In this document: one piece after another, positions 45,533-53,330 of the stretch
Layout of the letters: each line of letters opens with the position of its first letter
How positions within the stretch are numbered: the stretch's first letter is position 1
Assembly: GCA_029259695.1 (NCBI GenBank)
Contig: JAJDEQ010000210.1
Span: 1-64,000 of the forward strand
From: Planctomycetota bacterium
Lineage (GTDB): Bacteria; Planctomycetota; B15-G4
DNA length: 64,000 nucleotides
Direction: 5' to 3'
Position numbers and translations under genes: made by a program
Notes under the pieces: model-generated
Seen by the model: only the letters and a program-made list of their open reading frames with translations
Told to the model about the DNA's origin: nothing
The model's database searches: none

Positions 45533-47040
45533 CCGGAGTGGCGCGAATCGCCCTGGCGATGCTGGTTGCCGTGTCGATGCCGACGACCGCGCGTGGTGCT
45601 CAGGAGCGGGTGGAATCCCGCGCCGAGAAGACGTCGCTCGAAGAGTGGGCGCGGTCGATCTCGGGCCGCAAGAGCTACGGGCTCTACCTCTTGGGCTCCA
45701 AGGTGGGTTGGATCATCGACGAGCGCGAGGTGACGTCGGAGGACGGCGAACTCGTCTTCAGGCACCGCAACCGCACGTTCATGGATGCCGAGTTCGTGGG
45801 GATGCGGAGCACGTCCGACAGCGTCGAGACGATCCTGTACGCGCTGGAGGGCGAGGGCGAGATCGTCGGCGTCCACGTCCGCGCGGAAGAGGACGGGCTG
45901 CACACGCTCCTGGTCGGCGAGCGGCAGATGGACGAGCAGCAGGAGAGCGTGCTGAGCCTGATCAGCAGTGCGGAGGGTCGGGTCTCGAACCGCGAGGTCC
46001 CGGTGCCGAGGATGACGTTGGCTCACCAGCGTGATCTGGCCGAATGGCTCGCGGGTTCGCCGGCAGCGGGCGAGTCGTTCGTGCAGTGGGCCACGAACTG
46101 GGAGGCTGTCGACGTGAACGAGTCGACGACCCTCGCGTACGTGGGACGTCGAACGCTCCAGTGGGGCGGTCTGCCGTTGGAAGTGCACGATGTGCGAGCC
46201 GAGTTCCGCGGCCTGCGTGGCAAGGGCGAGTTGGGTGCGGACGGCGTGCCCTTGCGCGGCAGCATGGGTGGCGCCGGCGAGTGGCGCCTCGAGCCCGAGC
46301 GCACGGTGAAGGACCTCGATGCTTCGGCGGACATGCTGGTCGCCGCAGGCGTGCCGGTGGATCGGCTGCTCGGGCCCCCCGAACAGGTCGAGGAGCTGGT
46401 GCTGCGTCTGCATGGGCTGGGTGACTTCCCGTTGCCCACGTCGGGCCGGCAGATCAAACGAGTGGACGAGGAGGGTCAGGTGCTCGTCCACCTGCGAAGG
46501 GACGCGCCCGCCGGGGCCGGCCCGCTGGACGATGAGCAACGGGAGCGCCTCCTGGGCCCCACGCCCCGGATCCAGTGTCGCGACGCGCGCATCGTCGAGT
46601 TGGCGCAGGGGCTGACCGACCCGGAGGCGCCAGCGGTCGAGAACGCGCGGCGCCTCGCCGGCTGGGTGTTCGACAACATGGAGCAGTCGATGGCGGCGGG
46701 TGCGCCGACGGCGCTCGACGTCCTCGAGCGCCGCGCCGGCGACTGCACCGAGCTGACGCTGATCTTCGTCGCCCTGGCTCGGGCGGCCGGGCTCCCGGCG
46801 CGTGAGGTCGGCGGCGTCATGCACGTCCCGGTCTCTCCCCCGATCTTCGCCTGGCACGCATGGGCCGAGATCCACGACGGAACGGACTGGATCAGCGTCG
46901 ACCCGACCTGGAACGAACTCCCCGTCGACGCCACGCACCTCAAGCTCTCCACGCAATGGGACGACGTGGCCTGGCTCAGCCTGCTGGGCGGCCTGCGACT
47001 CGAGGTCGTCGAGGTCCGCCCAGCGGGGGATGTCCGCTGA
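45529..47040 (+). CDS. Secreted transglutaminase-like protein
   Basis: 503 residues with a signal peptide (VARIALAMLVAVSMPTTARG). The C-terminal transglutaminase core has all three catalytic residues: Cys406 in RRAGDCTELTLIF, His443 in FAWHAWAEIHDG and Asp458 in ISVDPTWNE. The N-terminal ~330 residues are beta-rich (YGLYLLGSKVGWIIDEREV), as in other bacterial transglutaminase-like peptidases. The GTG start sits in GTGA, overlapping the stop of the upstream gene, so the two are translationally coupled and probably act together. Likely a periplasmic protease or amidase; substrate unknown. Confidence 0.9.
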   Translation: MTGVARIALAMLVAVSMPTTARGAQERVESRAEKTSLEEWARSISGRKSYGLYLLGSKVGWIIDEREVTSEDGELVFRHRNRTFMDAEFVGMRSTSDSVETILYALEGEGEIVGVHVRAEEDGLHTLLVGERQMDEQQESVLSLISSAEGRVSNREVPVPRMTLAHQRDLAEWLAGSPAAGESFVQWATNWEAVDVNESTTLAYVGRRTLQWGGLPLEVHDVRAEFRGLRGKGELGADGVPLRGSMGGAGEWRLEPERTVKDLDASADMLVAAGVPVDRLLGPPEQVEELVLRLHGLGDFPLPTSGRQIKRVDEEGQVLVHLRRDAPAGAGPLDDEQRERLLGPTPRIQCRDARIVELAQGLTDPEAPAVENARRLAGWVFDNMEQSMAAGAPTALDVLERRAGDCTELTLIFVALARAAGLPAREVGGVMHVPVSPPIFAWHAWAEIHDGTDWISVDPTWNELPVDATHLKLSTQWDDVAWLSLLGGLRLEVVEVRPAGDVR

Positions 47041-47335
47041 TGCGCTCCGGCTCGGCGCGACCCGGGCGACGCCGCCCTGGCGCGTGCACCGAGGCGCCAC
47101 CGCTCCGGAACGGAGCGACACGTTCGCACGCGGGGGCTTCTCCCCTCATACTCGGATCCGGGAGACGCGAGACGCGCCTCCCGGTTCTTCGGTTCGTCTG
47201 TTGGCATGCTCCGGGCAGGAAATGCGCCACGGACAGGAGCAAGGGACTCGCGCGCTCCGCAGCGCTCCACGGGAGGCTGCGGTCCGGCGATTACGGGCAA
47301 TCCGCCCTACGCGGTTCACGCAGAGAGAGAAGCTC
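47041..47335. other. 295-bp gene-free region
   Basis: No credible gene. GAGAGAGAAG just before 47336 is the ribosome site for the next gene. I see no strong terminator for the transglutaminase gene. Confidence 0.55.
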
Positions 47336-48550
47336 ATGCAGTCTTGTCGACACATTGGATTCGTCGTGGCCGCCGTCCTGGCCTCGAGCACACTGGCTCC
47401 CGTCTCAGCCGACGCGATCGTCGTGGACGACGACGGCGGGGCGGGAGTGGATCACACCACCATCGTCGATGCCCTGGCGGCGGCGATCGATGGTGACCTG
47501 ATCCTGGTCAAGGACGGCGCCTACAGCGGCTTCGCGGTGGGCGACCTGACCGTGACCATCACGGCCGACGCCGGCGCCACCGTGAGTGTCACCTCGGGAG
47601 TGACGGTGAGCGGCCTGTCGTCGACCCGGTCGGTGGCGCTCTACGGGCTCGACATCGACGCCAACTTCGGCGGCATCGGTATGATCCTGTCGAACAACGA
47701 CGGGCCGATCCACATCGAGCGCTGCGTCATCGCCGGCAGCGGAGTGGCCGTGTTCCAGATCAACCACGGCGTGCAGATGTTCAACTGCGACGCGGTCACG
47801 TTCGTCGAGTGCGGTATCGGTGTGGGCTTCGACGCGGGTGCCTACGCCGGCCTGACCACGTCCAGTTCCACCGTGTGCCTGTACGAGTGCGTGATCTCCG
47901 CCGGCGACGCGTTCATCGATCAGGTGCCGGGAGCGGCCGGTTGCCAGGTCTCGAGCGGCTTCCTGTTCGCCTCGGGCACGACCTTCTTCGGCGGCCGTGG
48001 TGGTGACGGCATCGTCCAGGCGCCATTCATGATCTGCACCGACGGCAGCGACGGCGGTGCCGGTCTGCTCGTCACCGGTGGCGCAGACGCCCGCGTGCTC
48101 GACTGCACGTTCATCGGTGGTCCCGGCGGCGCGGCAGGGGACGCGGGCTGCAGCCCGGGCGCGACCGGGCCCGGCATCAGCGGCGTCACGACCAGCTACG
48201 CCGTCCCGGCCCACACCTACGACATCCCGTCGCCGGTGCGCGAGGGCGACGTCGCGGCGTTCACCATCAACGGCGAGCCCGGTGAACTCGTGTGGATCTT
48301 CTTCGGTGTCGAGCAGGATCCGACCTTCAGCAACAAGCTGAAGGGTTGCCTCAGCCCGCCGGGTGACGCGCTGCTGCTCTTCATCGGCACCCTGCCGGCC
48401 AGCGGCCAGTTCGTGCTCCCGGCCTCGGTGCCGATCTTCGCGGGCAGCGACTGCTTCCAGCTCTGGGAGCAGGTGCTCTACTGGAACTCGCCGACGAAGT
48501 TCAAGCTGAGCAATCCGCGTCTCAGCGTGATCCTCGACGAGACGCTGTAA
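47336..48550 (+). CDS. Secreted beta-helix-like protein
   Basis: 404 residues with a signal peptide (GFVVAAVLASSTLAPVSADA). Residues 25-295 fit a right-handed parallel beta-helix: an N-terminal segment IVVDDDGGAGVDHTTIVDAL typical of such proteins, then short hydrophobic strands separated by turns (IHIERCVIAGSG, VFQINHGVQMFNCDAVTF, VLDCTFIGGPGG). The C-terminal ~105 residues are another planctomycete-type beta module (REGDVAAFTINGEPGELVWI, ending NPRLSVILDETL). Role unknown; surface location likely. Start chosen at the ATG that begins the signal peptide. Confidence 0.85.
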   Translation: MQSCRHIGFVVAAVLASSTLAPVSADAIVVDDDGGAGVDHTTIVDALAAAIDGDLILVKDGAYSGFAVGDLTVTITADAGATVSVTSGVTVSGLSSTRSVALYGLDIDANFGGIGMILSNNDGPIHIERCVIAGSGVAVFQINHGVQMFNCDAVTFVECGIGVGFDAGAYAGLTTSSSTVCLYECVISAGDAFIDQVPGAAGCQVSSGFLFASGTTFFGGRGGDGIVQAPFMICTDGSDGGAGLLVTGGADARVLDCTFIGGPGGAAGDAGCSPGATGPGISGVTTSYAVPAHTYDIPSPVREGDVAAFTINGEPGELVWIFFGVEQDPTFSNKLKGCLSPPGDALLLFIGTLPASGQFVLPASVPIFAGSDCFQLWEQVLYWNSPTKFKLSNPRLSVILDETL

Positions 48551-48612
48551 CGCCGGGGGTGATCCCCTGCGCAGGACCGCCGTGCCCGGATGCCTCGCCG
48601 CGTTCGGGCACG

Positions 48613-48717
48613 GCGTCGTTCGGGCCGATCCGGCGTGACTCGGCTGCGATCGCGCGTCGCTCGGGTGCGATCGCGGGTCGCTCGGGGACAGACCCGCGGC
48701 GCTCGGGTGCCGAGCCG
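48613..48717. repeat. Imperfect 21-bp tandem repeat x 5
   Basis: Units start at 48613, 48634, 48655, 48676 and 48697; the best form is CGTCGCTCGGGTGCGATCGC. Located just past the 3' end of the pseudopilin operon, between convergent genes. Confidence 0.7.
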
Positions 48718-48744
48718 GGCGGGGTGAGCGCACCGGCGCGCACG

Positions 48745-49245
48745 TCAGCGCAGGGCGACGTAGCCGGTGGCGGCGTCGACGTGCAGCTCCGCCACGGTGT
48801 CGCCGTGCCGCAGTACGACGCTCCCGCCGGCGAGCGGCACGCCGTCGGCGTCGAAGATCGCCGCGTGCCGCGTCGTCCCGAAGTCCGCGGCTTCGATCGT
48901 CACGCGCTGGTGTGGGTCGGCGTCGGTGCCGTCGAGCGCGTAGCCGCTGGGTGTGAGCGGGTTGGAGACGAGGCTGCCGTCCTGGTCCACGACCGCGGCA
49001 CGGTCACCTCCCACTTCGAACACCACGCCGTGGAGTCGACCGGTCTCGAGGGCCAGCGCGCGCGCCGCCTCGAGTGCCTCGCGAATCGTCTCGCCCGAGT
49101 GCTGGAAGGCGGGCCCGTGGGTGCCGAGGGAGACGACGCCGCTCGTGCCGACGAGCAACGAGAGGACGAAGACGGCCAGGAGGGTCGGCCGGGTCGGCAT
49201 GCGAGACGTGTTGCGGCTCATGCGTCGTGGCTCGCGGTTGGTCAT
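48745..49245 (-). CDS. GspH-like minor pseudopilin lacking the prepilin motif
   Basis: 166 residues. A single hydrophobic helix (TLLAVFVLSLLVGTSGVVSL) precedes a GspH-like globular domain (HGVVFEVGGDRAAVVDQDGS, then FGTTRHAAIFDADGVPLAGG) clearly paralogous to the protein at 52638-53126. The GFTLxE cleavage motif is missing, so prepilin-peptidase processing is doubtful. The ATG at 49245 overlaps the upstream stop (ATGA), so it is coupled to the operon as the last gene. Confidence 0.85.
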   Translation of the reverse strand: MTNREPRRMSRNTSRMPTRPTLLAVFVLSLLVGTSGVVSLGTHGPAFQHSGETIREALEAARALALETGRLHGVVFEVGGDRAAVVDQDGSLVSNPLTPSGYALDGTDADPHQRVTIEAADFGTTRHAAIFDADGVPLAGGSVVLRHGDTVAELHVDAATGYVALR

Positions 49246-50414
49246 GGGAAGCTGAAGTTCGTGATGGCCGCGGCTTCGCTGGCGCTGCCTGCGCGCGGCG
49301 GGAAGGCCGTGAAGCGGTGGGCCCAGGTCGTGATCGCCAGCGAGGGGGCCCAGGGCATGGCGCCTCGCCCGTAGCCGCCGGCGTACTCGAGGCCGTCCTG
49401 GATCACGGCGGGGTCGACGGCGGCCACGTTGCCGCGCAGGATGCCGACGCCGTCCAGCGTCACGGTGTGCGCCACGATGTCACCCTTGAAGACGAGCCGT
49501 CGCGCGCCGGACACGGTGGAAAGCACGCCGTCCGGCATGACGATGCCGACGCCGTCGAGCACGGCCGTCGAGGGGTTGATCGTGAGGCCGCCCTCGATCA
49601 CGAGCGTGGGAGCCGTGGCGGCGTCGAAGCTGCCGATGGGCGTCGGGCTGAGGACGGCTTCGGAGACGATGGACCCGTTCACGACCACGTCACTGAGGGT
49701 CAGCGTGGCCCCGGTCTCCACCACGACGAGCCCGTCGAGGGTGAGGTTCTCGAGCCGCCTGACTCCAGCGTAGGAGAGCTTGGGGATCGCCGGGTCGAAC
49801 TTCACGCTCGACGCGATGCCGGCCTCCACGCAGGGCAATCCGTCCGAGTCGGGTGCGATGCGCGCCGGGACGAGGTTGGTCTCGGCCTGGACGGTGGCGC
49901 CCAGGCCGGAGGCGTCCACCGCGACGACCTTGACGCACTTGACGCCCGGTCCCAGGTCGGTGACATGGACCTGGGCGTCGGGCTCGTTCTCGCGGATGGC
50001 GGGTAGGCTGCTCGCGACCGGCGTCCCGGAGATCAGCGACTGCTGCGCGATGCTGAGCGCGCTGCGGGTCGTCTGCCGCGCGCTCTGCGCCGTCAGCGAT
50101 CCGGAGGACTGTCGCGTGCTGGTGAGCACGTGCCGGGCGTAGGCTGCCGTGAGGGTGCCGATCACCGTCACGAGGACCAGCACGCACAGCAGGATGAACC
50201 CGCTCTCGGACGTGCGTTGGGTACCGGCGCGGGGGGCAGCGTCGTGCGTGGCACCGTTGCGGGCGGCACCGTTGTAGGCGGCACTGTTGTCGGCGGCACT
50301 GTTGTGGGCGGCACTGTTGTCGGCGGCACCGTTGTGGGCGGCACCGTTGTCGGCGGCACTGTTGTCGGCGGCACCGTTGTCGGCGGCGGGGGCATGCGGG
50401 CGGCGTGTGTTCAC
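49242..50414 (-). CDS. PilX/GspK-like pilus assembly protein with pentapeptide-repeat leader
   Basis: 390 residues. The GTG at 50414 overlaps the stop of the upstream gene (GTGA). Residues about 10-60 are about ten copies of A-A-[DHYR]-N-[GS], then SESGFILLCVLVLVTVIGTL, a pilin-like helix of PilX/GspK type. The helix-proximal region (SARQTTRSALSIAQQSLI) continues as in PilX. A beta-solenoid-like C-terminus (about 190-340) follows (LENLTLDGLVVVETG, VLDGVGIVMPDG). A leader this long and repetitive before the helix is unusual and would be cytoplasmic. Encoded by a 15-bp minisatellite. Confidence 0.82.
   Translation of the reverse strand: MNTRRPHAPAADNGAADNSAADNGAAHNGAADNSAAHNSAADNSAAYNGAARNGATHDAAPRAGTQRTSESGFILLCVLVLVTVIGTLTAAYARHVLTSTRQSSGSLTAQSARQTTRSALSIAQQSLISGTPVASSLPAIRENEPDAQVHVTDLGPGVKCVKVVAVDASGLGATVQAETNLVPARIAPDSDGLPCVEAGIASSVKFDPAIPKLSYAGVRRLENLTLDGLVVVETGATLTLSDVVVNGSIVSEAVLSPTPIGSFDAATAPTLVIEGGLTINPSTAVLDGVGIVMPDGVLSTVSGARRLVFKGDIVAHTVTLDGVGILRGNVAAVDPAVIQDGLEYAGGYGRGAMPWAPSLAITTWAHRFTAFPPRAGSASEAAAITNFSFP
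50251..50385. repeat. 15-bp coding minisatellite x 9
   Basis: Nine in-register 15-bp units of GCACYGTTGTSGGCG (plus strand), encoding A-A-D-N-G/S pentapeptides on the minus strand at the start of the PilX/GspK-like gene. Copy-number change would keep the frame. Confidence 0.9.
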
Positions 50415-50929
50415 GGCTTGATCCACCACTCGAAGGCATCCACCTCGTCACCGCGGGCGAGGATCGTGACCGAAAGCTTGTAGACGCAGCCCTCGCTGGG
50501 GGAGAGCCCGTCCGAGATCGCCATGGTCGTCGCCGAGTCGAGGTCGTCGAGTGCGTAGATCGACAGCGCGACCTGCTGGGTCCAGCCGGCGTAGCCGGAG
50601 AGCGCGGTCTTGTCGGCCCTGATCGGTGGGGAGAAGACCGCGCCCGAGAGCGAGTCGAGCGCGACGACGTCCGCCCCGTTGGTGACGCCCTCGGTGCCGC
50701 TGGGCTGGCTGGGTAGCTGGATCGCGAGTTCGTAGATCTCCTGCGCCAGATGGAAGGCCGACCCGGGTGGGGGTGCCAGGCTCTGCCGGGTCCCGACCGA
50801 CGACGTGATCGAGTCCGCCAGGGCCACGATCACGAGCGCCGCGACGATGGCGGCGACGAGCGTCTCCACCAGGGTGAAGCCACCCGGGCGGGTCGCTGCT
50901 TCACGCGTCGTGTCGGGTGTGGTGAACAT
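50411..50929 (-). CDS. GspI/PilV-like minor pseudopilin
   Basis: 172 residues. The class III prepilin motif is GGFTLVETLVAAIVAALVIV with Glu at +5, followed by a short globular domain. A 15-residue leader (from MFTTPDTTREAATRPG) precedes the cleavage site. In such systems GspI/PilV nucleates the pilus tip with GspJ and GspK. Coupled to the next gene by a GTGA overlap; 29 bp after the GspJ-like gene. Confidence 0.88.
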   Translation of the reverse strand: MFTTPDTTREAATRPGGFTLVETLVAAIVAALVIVALADSITSSVGTRQSLAPPPGSAFHLAQEIYELAIQLPSQPSGTEGVTNGADVVALDSLSGAVFSPPIRADKTALSGYAGWTQQVALSIYALDDLDSATTMAISDGLSPSEGCVYKLSVTILARGDEVDAFEWWIKP

Positions 50930-50958
50930 CGTCGGGGGCGTTCCCTTGCGTTCCGGTT

Positions 50959-52347
50959 TCACGGTCCGACCAGGGTCGGCAACTCGCCGAACACCGCACC
51001 GAGCCAGGGGTCCTCCGCCTCCACCTGGCCGATCACGGCCGCCGTCGCGCTCATGCTCTCGCCGGTCGCGAGCTCGATCGTGATCGTCACCGACGAGACG
51101 ACCTGGTGTTCTTCGGTCTGGGTGTAGGTGCGCGTTCCGACGACGGCGTAGGGCAAGTCGTAGGACACCTCTTCCCAGTCGAGACCGTCGCGCTTGAGGG
51201 CCACGGTCGGATTGACGCTGCCGCTGGGGGAGTTGCGGATCGCGAGCATGTTGCCGCCGTTCGCCATCTTGAAGACGAGCGAGTAGCCGTCTCCCGGGAG
51301 GATCTGGATCGGGGCGAAGGCGGTCAGGTCGATCGGCACCTTGGTGTTCGGCGGGTGGTTGGGAGTGATGCCGCTGCAGTTCGTCAGCGTGAAGGCGCCG
51401 CCGTCGGGCGTGATGCCCTTGGCCAGGCTGGTGCGCGCCAGGGGGGCCCCGGTGGGGATCCCGCTGCCCGGTCGCAGCGCCTGGTGCAGGTCGATCCTGA
51501 CGGCGCCGCCGCCCGGTACGTAGACCGCGTCGCCGACGATCGTGCCTGCGCCGCTGCCCACCACGCCGCACTGGGCCGGATGCTGGTGGCCGCGCTTCCA
51601 GCAGGCATCGCCGGGGTCGCCGGGTGTGTGGCAGTACCAGTGGCTGCCGGTCTCTCCGAAGTGGCAGTGACCGTGATTGCAGGGCTGGGGGACGAGGTTC
51701 GCGTAGTCGGTGGTGTCGACGTCCGACAGCGTGAGCACGAGTTGCTGGACCCGTGCGTCGATCAGTTGCTCTTCGACATCCGGCACGGCCTGGCCGACCT
51801 CGCCCGGCCGGCTGCTCGGGACCTGCAGGCCGAAGCCGAACTCGGTGTCATCCCCCTTCTGCTGGACACGGAACGAGGACGGGGGTCCCCCGGGCGAGCT
51901 GTTGGACCAGCGCCCGACGACGGTCAGCGGTGTCGCCTCGCGCAGCCGGCGCACGGTCTCGAAGTCGAAGCTGACCTTCGCGACGCGCGTGAGCAGGATG
52001 CCGCTGGCGCCCGTGGGTTGTGTCACCTCGAGTTCCTGACCGTCGAGCGCGAACGTGGTGCGCCGCCCGAGCGCGTCGAACGTGATCAACTGGTTCGCGA
52101 AGCGGTTCTCGACCAGCCAGGCCGTGCGGACCTTGCGCGCCATCATCTCGAGCGCGCGGGCCAGATCGCTGCCGGCGTCACCGCGCAGCTCGGTCATGCT
52201 CTGGCCGAAGACGTAGGTCGTCTGGGCCAGCGTCGCGACGATCACGCTCCCGATGGTCATCGCCAGGAGGATCTCGACGAGCGTGAAGCCGCCGGCGATC
52301 ACGGAGCCACGACCTCCGGACACGGCGCGTCGATCTGGTGCGTTCAC
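50959..52347 (-). CDS. GspJ/PilW-like minor pseudopilin
   Basis: 462 residues, long for a GspJ. The prepilin motif is AGGFTLVEILLAMTIGSVIV after a 17-residue leader. The globular part is beta-rich, with a His/Cys-rich insert (CNHGHCHFGETGSHWYCH), possibly a metal site. The GTG at 52347 has GGGGGAA upstream; a farther ATG at 52404 would give an unusually long leader and has no ribosome site. Second gene of the minus-strand pseudopilin operon. Confidence 0.85.
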   Translation of the reverse strand: MNAPDRRAVSGGRGSVIAGGFTLVEILLAMTIGSVIVATLAQTTYVFGQSMTELRGDAGSDLARALEMMARKVRTAWLVENRFANQLITFDALGRRTTFALDGQELEVTQPTGASGILLTRVAKVSFDFETVRRLREATPLTVVGRWSNSSPGGPPSSFRVQQKGDDTEFGFGLQVPSSRPGEVGQAVPDVEEQLIDARVQQLVLTLSDVDTTDYANLVPQPCNHGHCHFGETGSHWYCHTPGDPGDACWKRGHQHPAQCGVVGSGAGTIVGDAVYVPGGGAVRIDLHQALRPGSGIPTGAPLARTSLAKGITPDGGAFTLTNCSGITPNHPPNTKVPIDLTAFAPIQILPGDGYSLVFKMANGGNMLAIRNSPSGSVNPTVALKRDGLDWEEVSYDLPYAVVGTRTYTQTEEHQVVSSVTITIELATGESMSATAAVIGQVEAEDPWLGAVFGELPTLVGP

Positions 52348-52520
52348 GGCCTTTCCCCCCCAGGGCTGGCGCTGGATCCGATCATGTAGTTCGTGCAGCG
52401 TCATTTGTCGTCGCGACAGCGACAAGGCCTTGAGGCCTTCTGGATGCCCAGGGACGGCCCTCTTCGGGAGCGAATACCCCCGCTCGCGCACGATCGAGCC
52501 GACGTGGGCCGTTGCCCGTG

Positions 52521-52640
52521 CCGGTGAACCGCTCCTCGGGCCGGTGGGCTACGACTCGCGCCGGTGGGCCGCGCCTCGCGCCGGTGGGCTGCGACTCGCG
52601 CCGGTTGGGCCGCGCCTCGCGCCGGTTGGGCTGCTGCTCA
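52521..52640. repeat. Imperfect 20-21 bp tandem repeat x 6
   Basis: Units such as CCGGTGGGCTACGACTCGCG repeat every 20-21 bp from 52521 to 52640, alternating CTRCGACT and CCGCGCCT versions (40-bp superperiod). It lies between the first and second pseudopilin genes and overlaps the last codons of the first. Confidence 0.8.
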
Positions 52641-53126
52641 GCTACCGCCGATGCGGCCGGTGCCGGCGTCCAGCATCAGGGTGCGGCTCAGCTTGTCGTG
52701 GGAGATCGTCACCGTGCCCCCCGTGATGGGCACACCCTGGGCGTCGAACACCACCGTGTTCCTGGTGGCGCCGAAGTTCACGCCCCGGATGAGCACGCCG
52801 CTCAGCGGGCCCGGCCGGTCGTAGTCCACGATGTAGTCCCGCTGCGTCAGCGGATCGACGATCGGGTTCCCGTCCGCGCCGACGATGGCGAAGCGCCCGC
52901 CGCCGACCTCGAACGCCACCCCGAACATGCGGCGGTTGGCGAGCGCCATGGCCTGGGCCAGTTCGAGGCCGTCGCGCACCTGGAGCTCGGCTCCGTCGAG
53001 CCTCATCGCGGAGGTGTCCGAGGCCGTGACGCCGGCGACACTGGCGAACAGGGCGAGGATCATCACCACCACCAGCAGCTCCAGCAGCGTGAAGCCGCGT
53101 TGCTGTTTGTCCGTTCGAGTCGACAC
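52638..53126 (-). CDS. GspH-like minor pseudopilin with prepilin motif
   Basis: 162 residues. The motif QRGFTLLELLVVVMILALFA is canonical (cleavage before Phe, Glu at +5), followed by the GspH globular domain (FGVAFEVGGGRFAIVGADGN, then FGATRNTVVFDAQGVPITGG). First gene of the operon; start GTG at 53126 with GGAGGA upstream. No GspE/PilB ATPase, prepilin peptidase or major pilin gene is in the window, so the machinery must be encoded elsewhere. Paralog of the last gene in the operon. Confidence 0.9.
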   Translation of the reverse strand: MSTRTDKQQRGFTLLELLVVVMILALFASVAGVTASDTSAMRLDGAELQVRDGLELAQAMALANRRMFGVAFEVGGGRFAIVGADGNPIVDPLTQRDYIVDYDRPGPLSGVLIRGVNFGATRNTVVFDAQGVPITGGTVTISHDKLSRTLMLDAGTGRIGGS

Positions 53127-53244
53127 GATGGGCTGGATCCTCCGAGGCCGGGCGTGGTCCGAGTACGCCCCACGGTCCCGCTCATCGGACGATCGGGCCG
53201 CCGAAATGAAGCGGCTTCCACGACGGCGCGGGCGCGACGAGGCC

Positions 53245-53260
53245 GGCCACGACCGTGGCC
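53245..53260 (-). terminator. Short hairpin after the cardiolipin synthase gene
   Basis: GGCCACG/CGTGGCC is self-complementary and lies about 70 bp downstream of the clsA stop on the minus strand. No T-run; weak evidence. Confidence 0.35.
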
Positions 53261-53330
53261 CCCGATGCCTCGCAGCGTCCGGGGGCGGCGGACGTCCAGG
53301 CTGAACGCCGCCACGCGCGTGTCGCCCCGG

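Noticed and set aside
48613-48717. CRISPR array
   Set aside because: Units are contiguous with no unique spacers and no cas genes; the same holds for the other tandem repeats.
50130-50483. Plus-strand frame encoding a GTVVG repeat protein
   Set aside because: The reverse reading of the 15-bp minisatellite in the pilin-like gene; no ribosome site or homologous-looking flanks.
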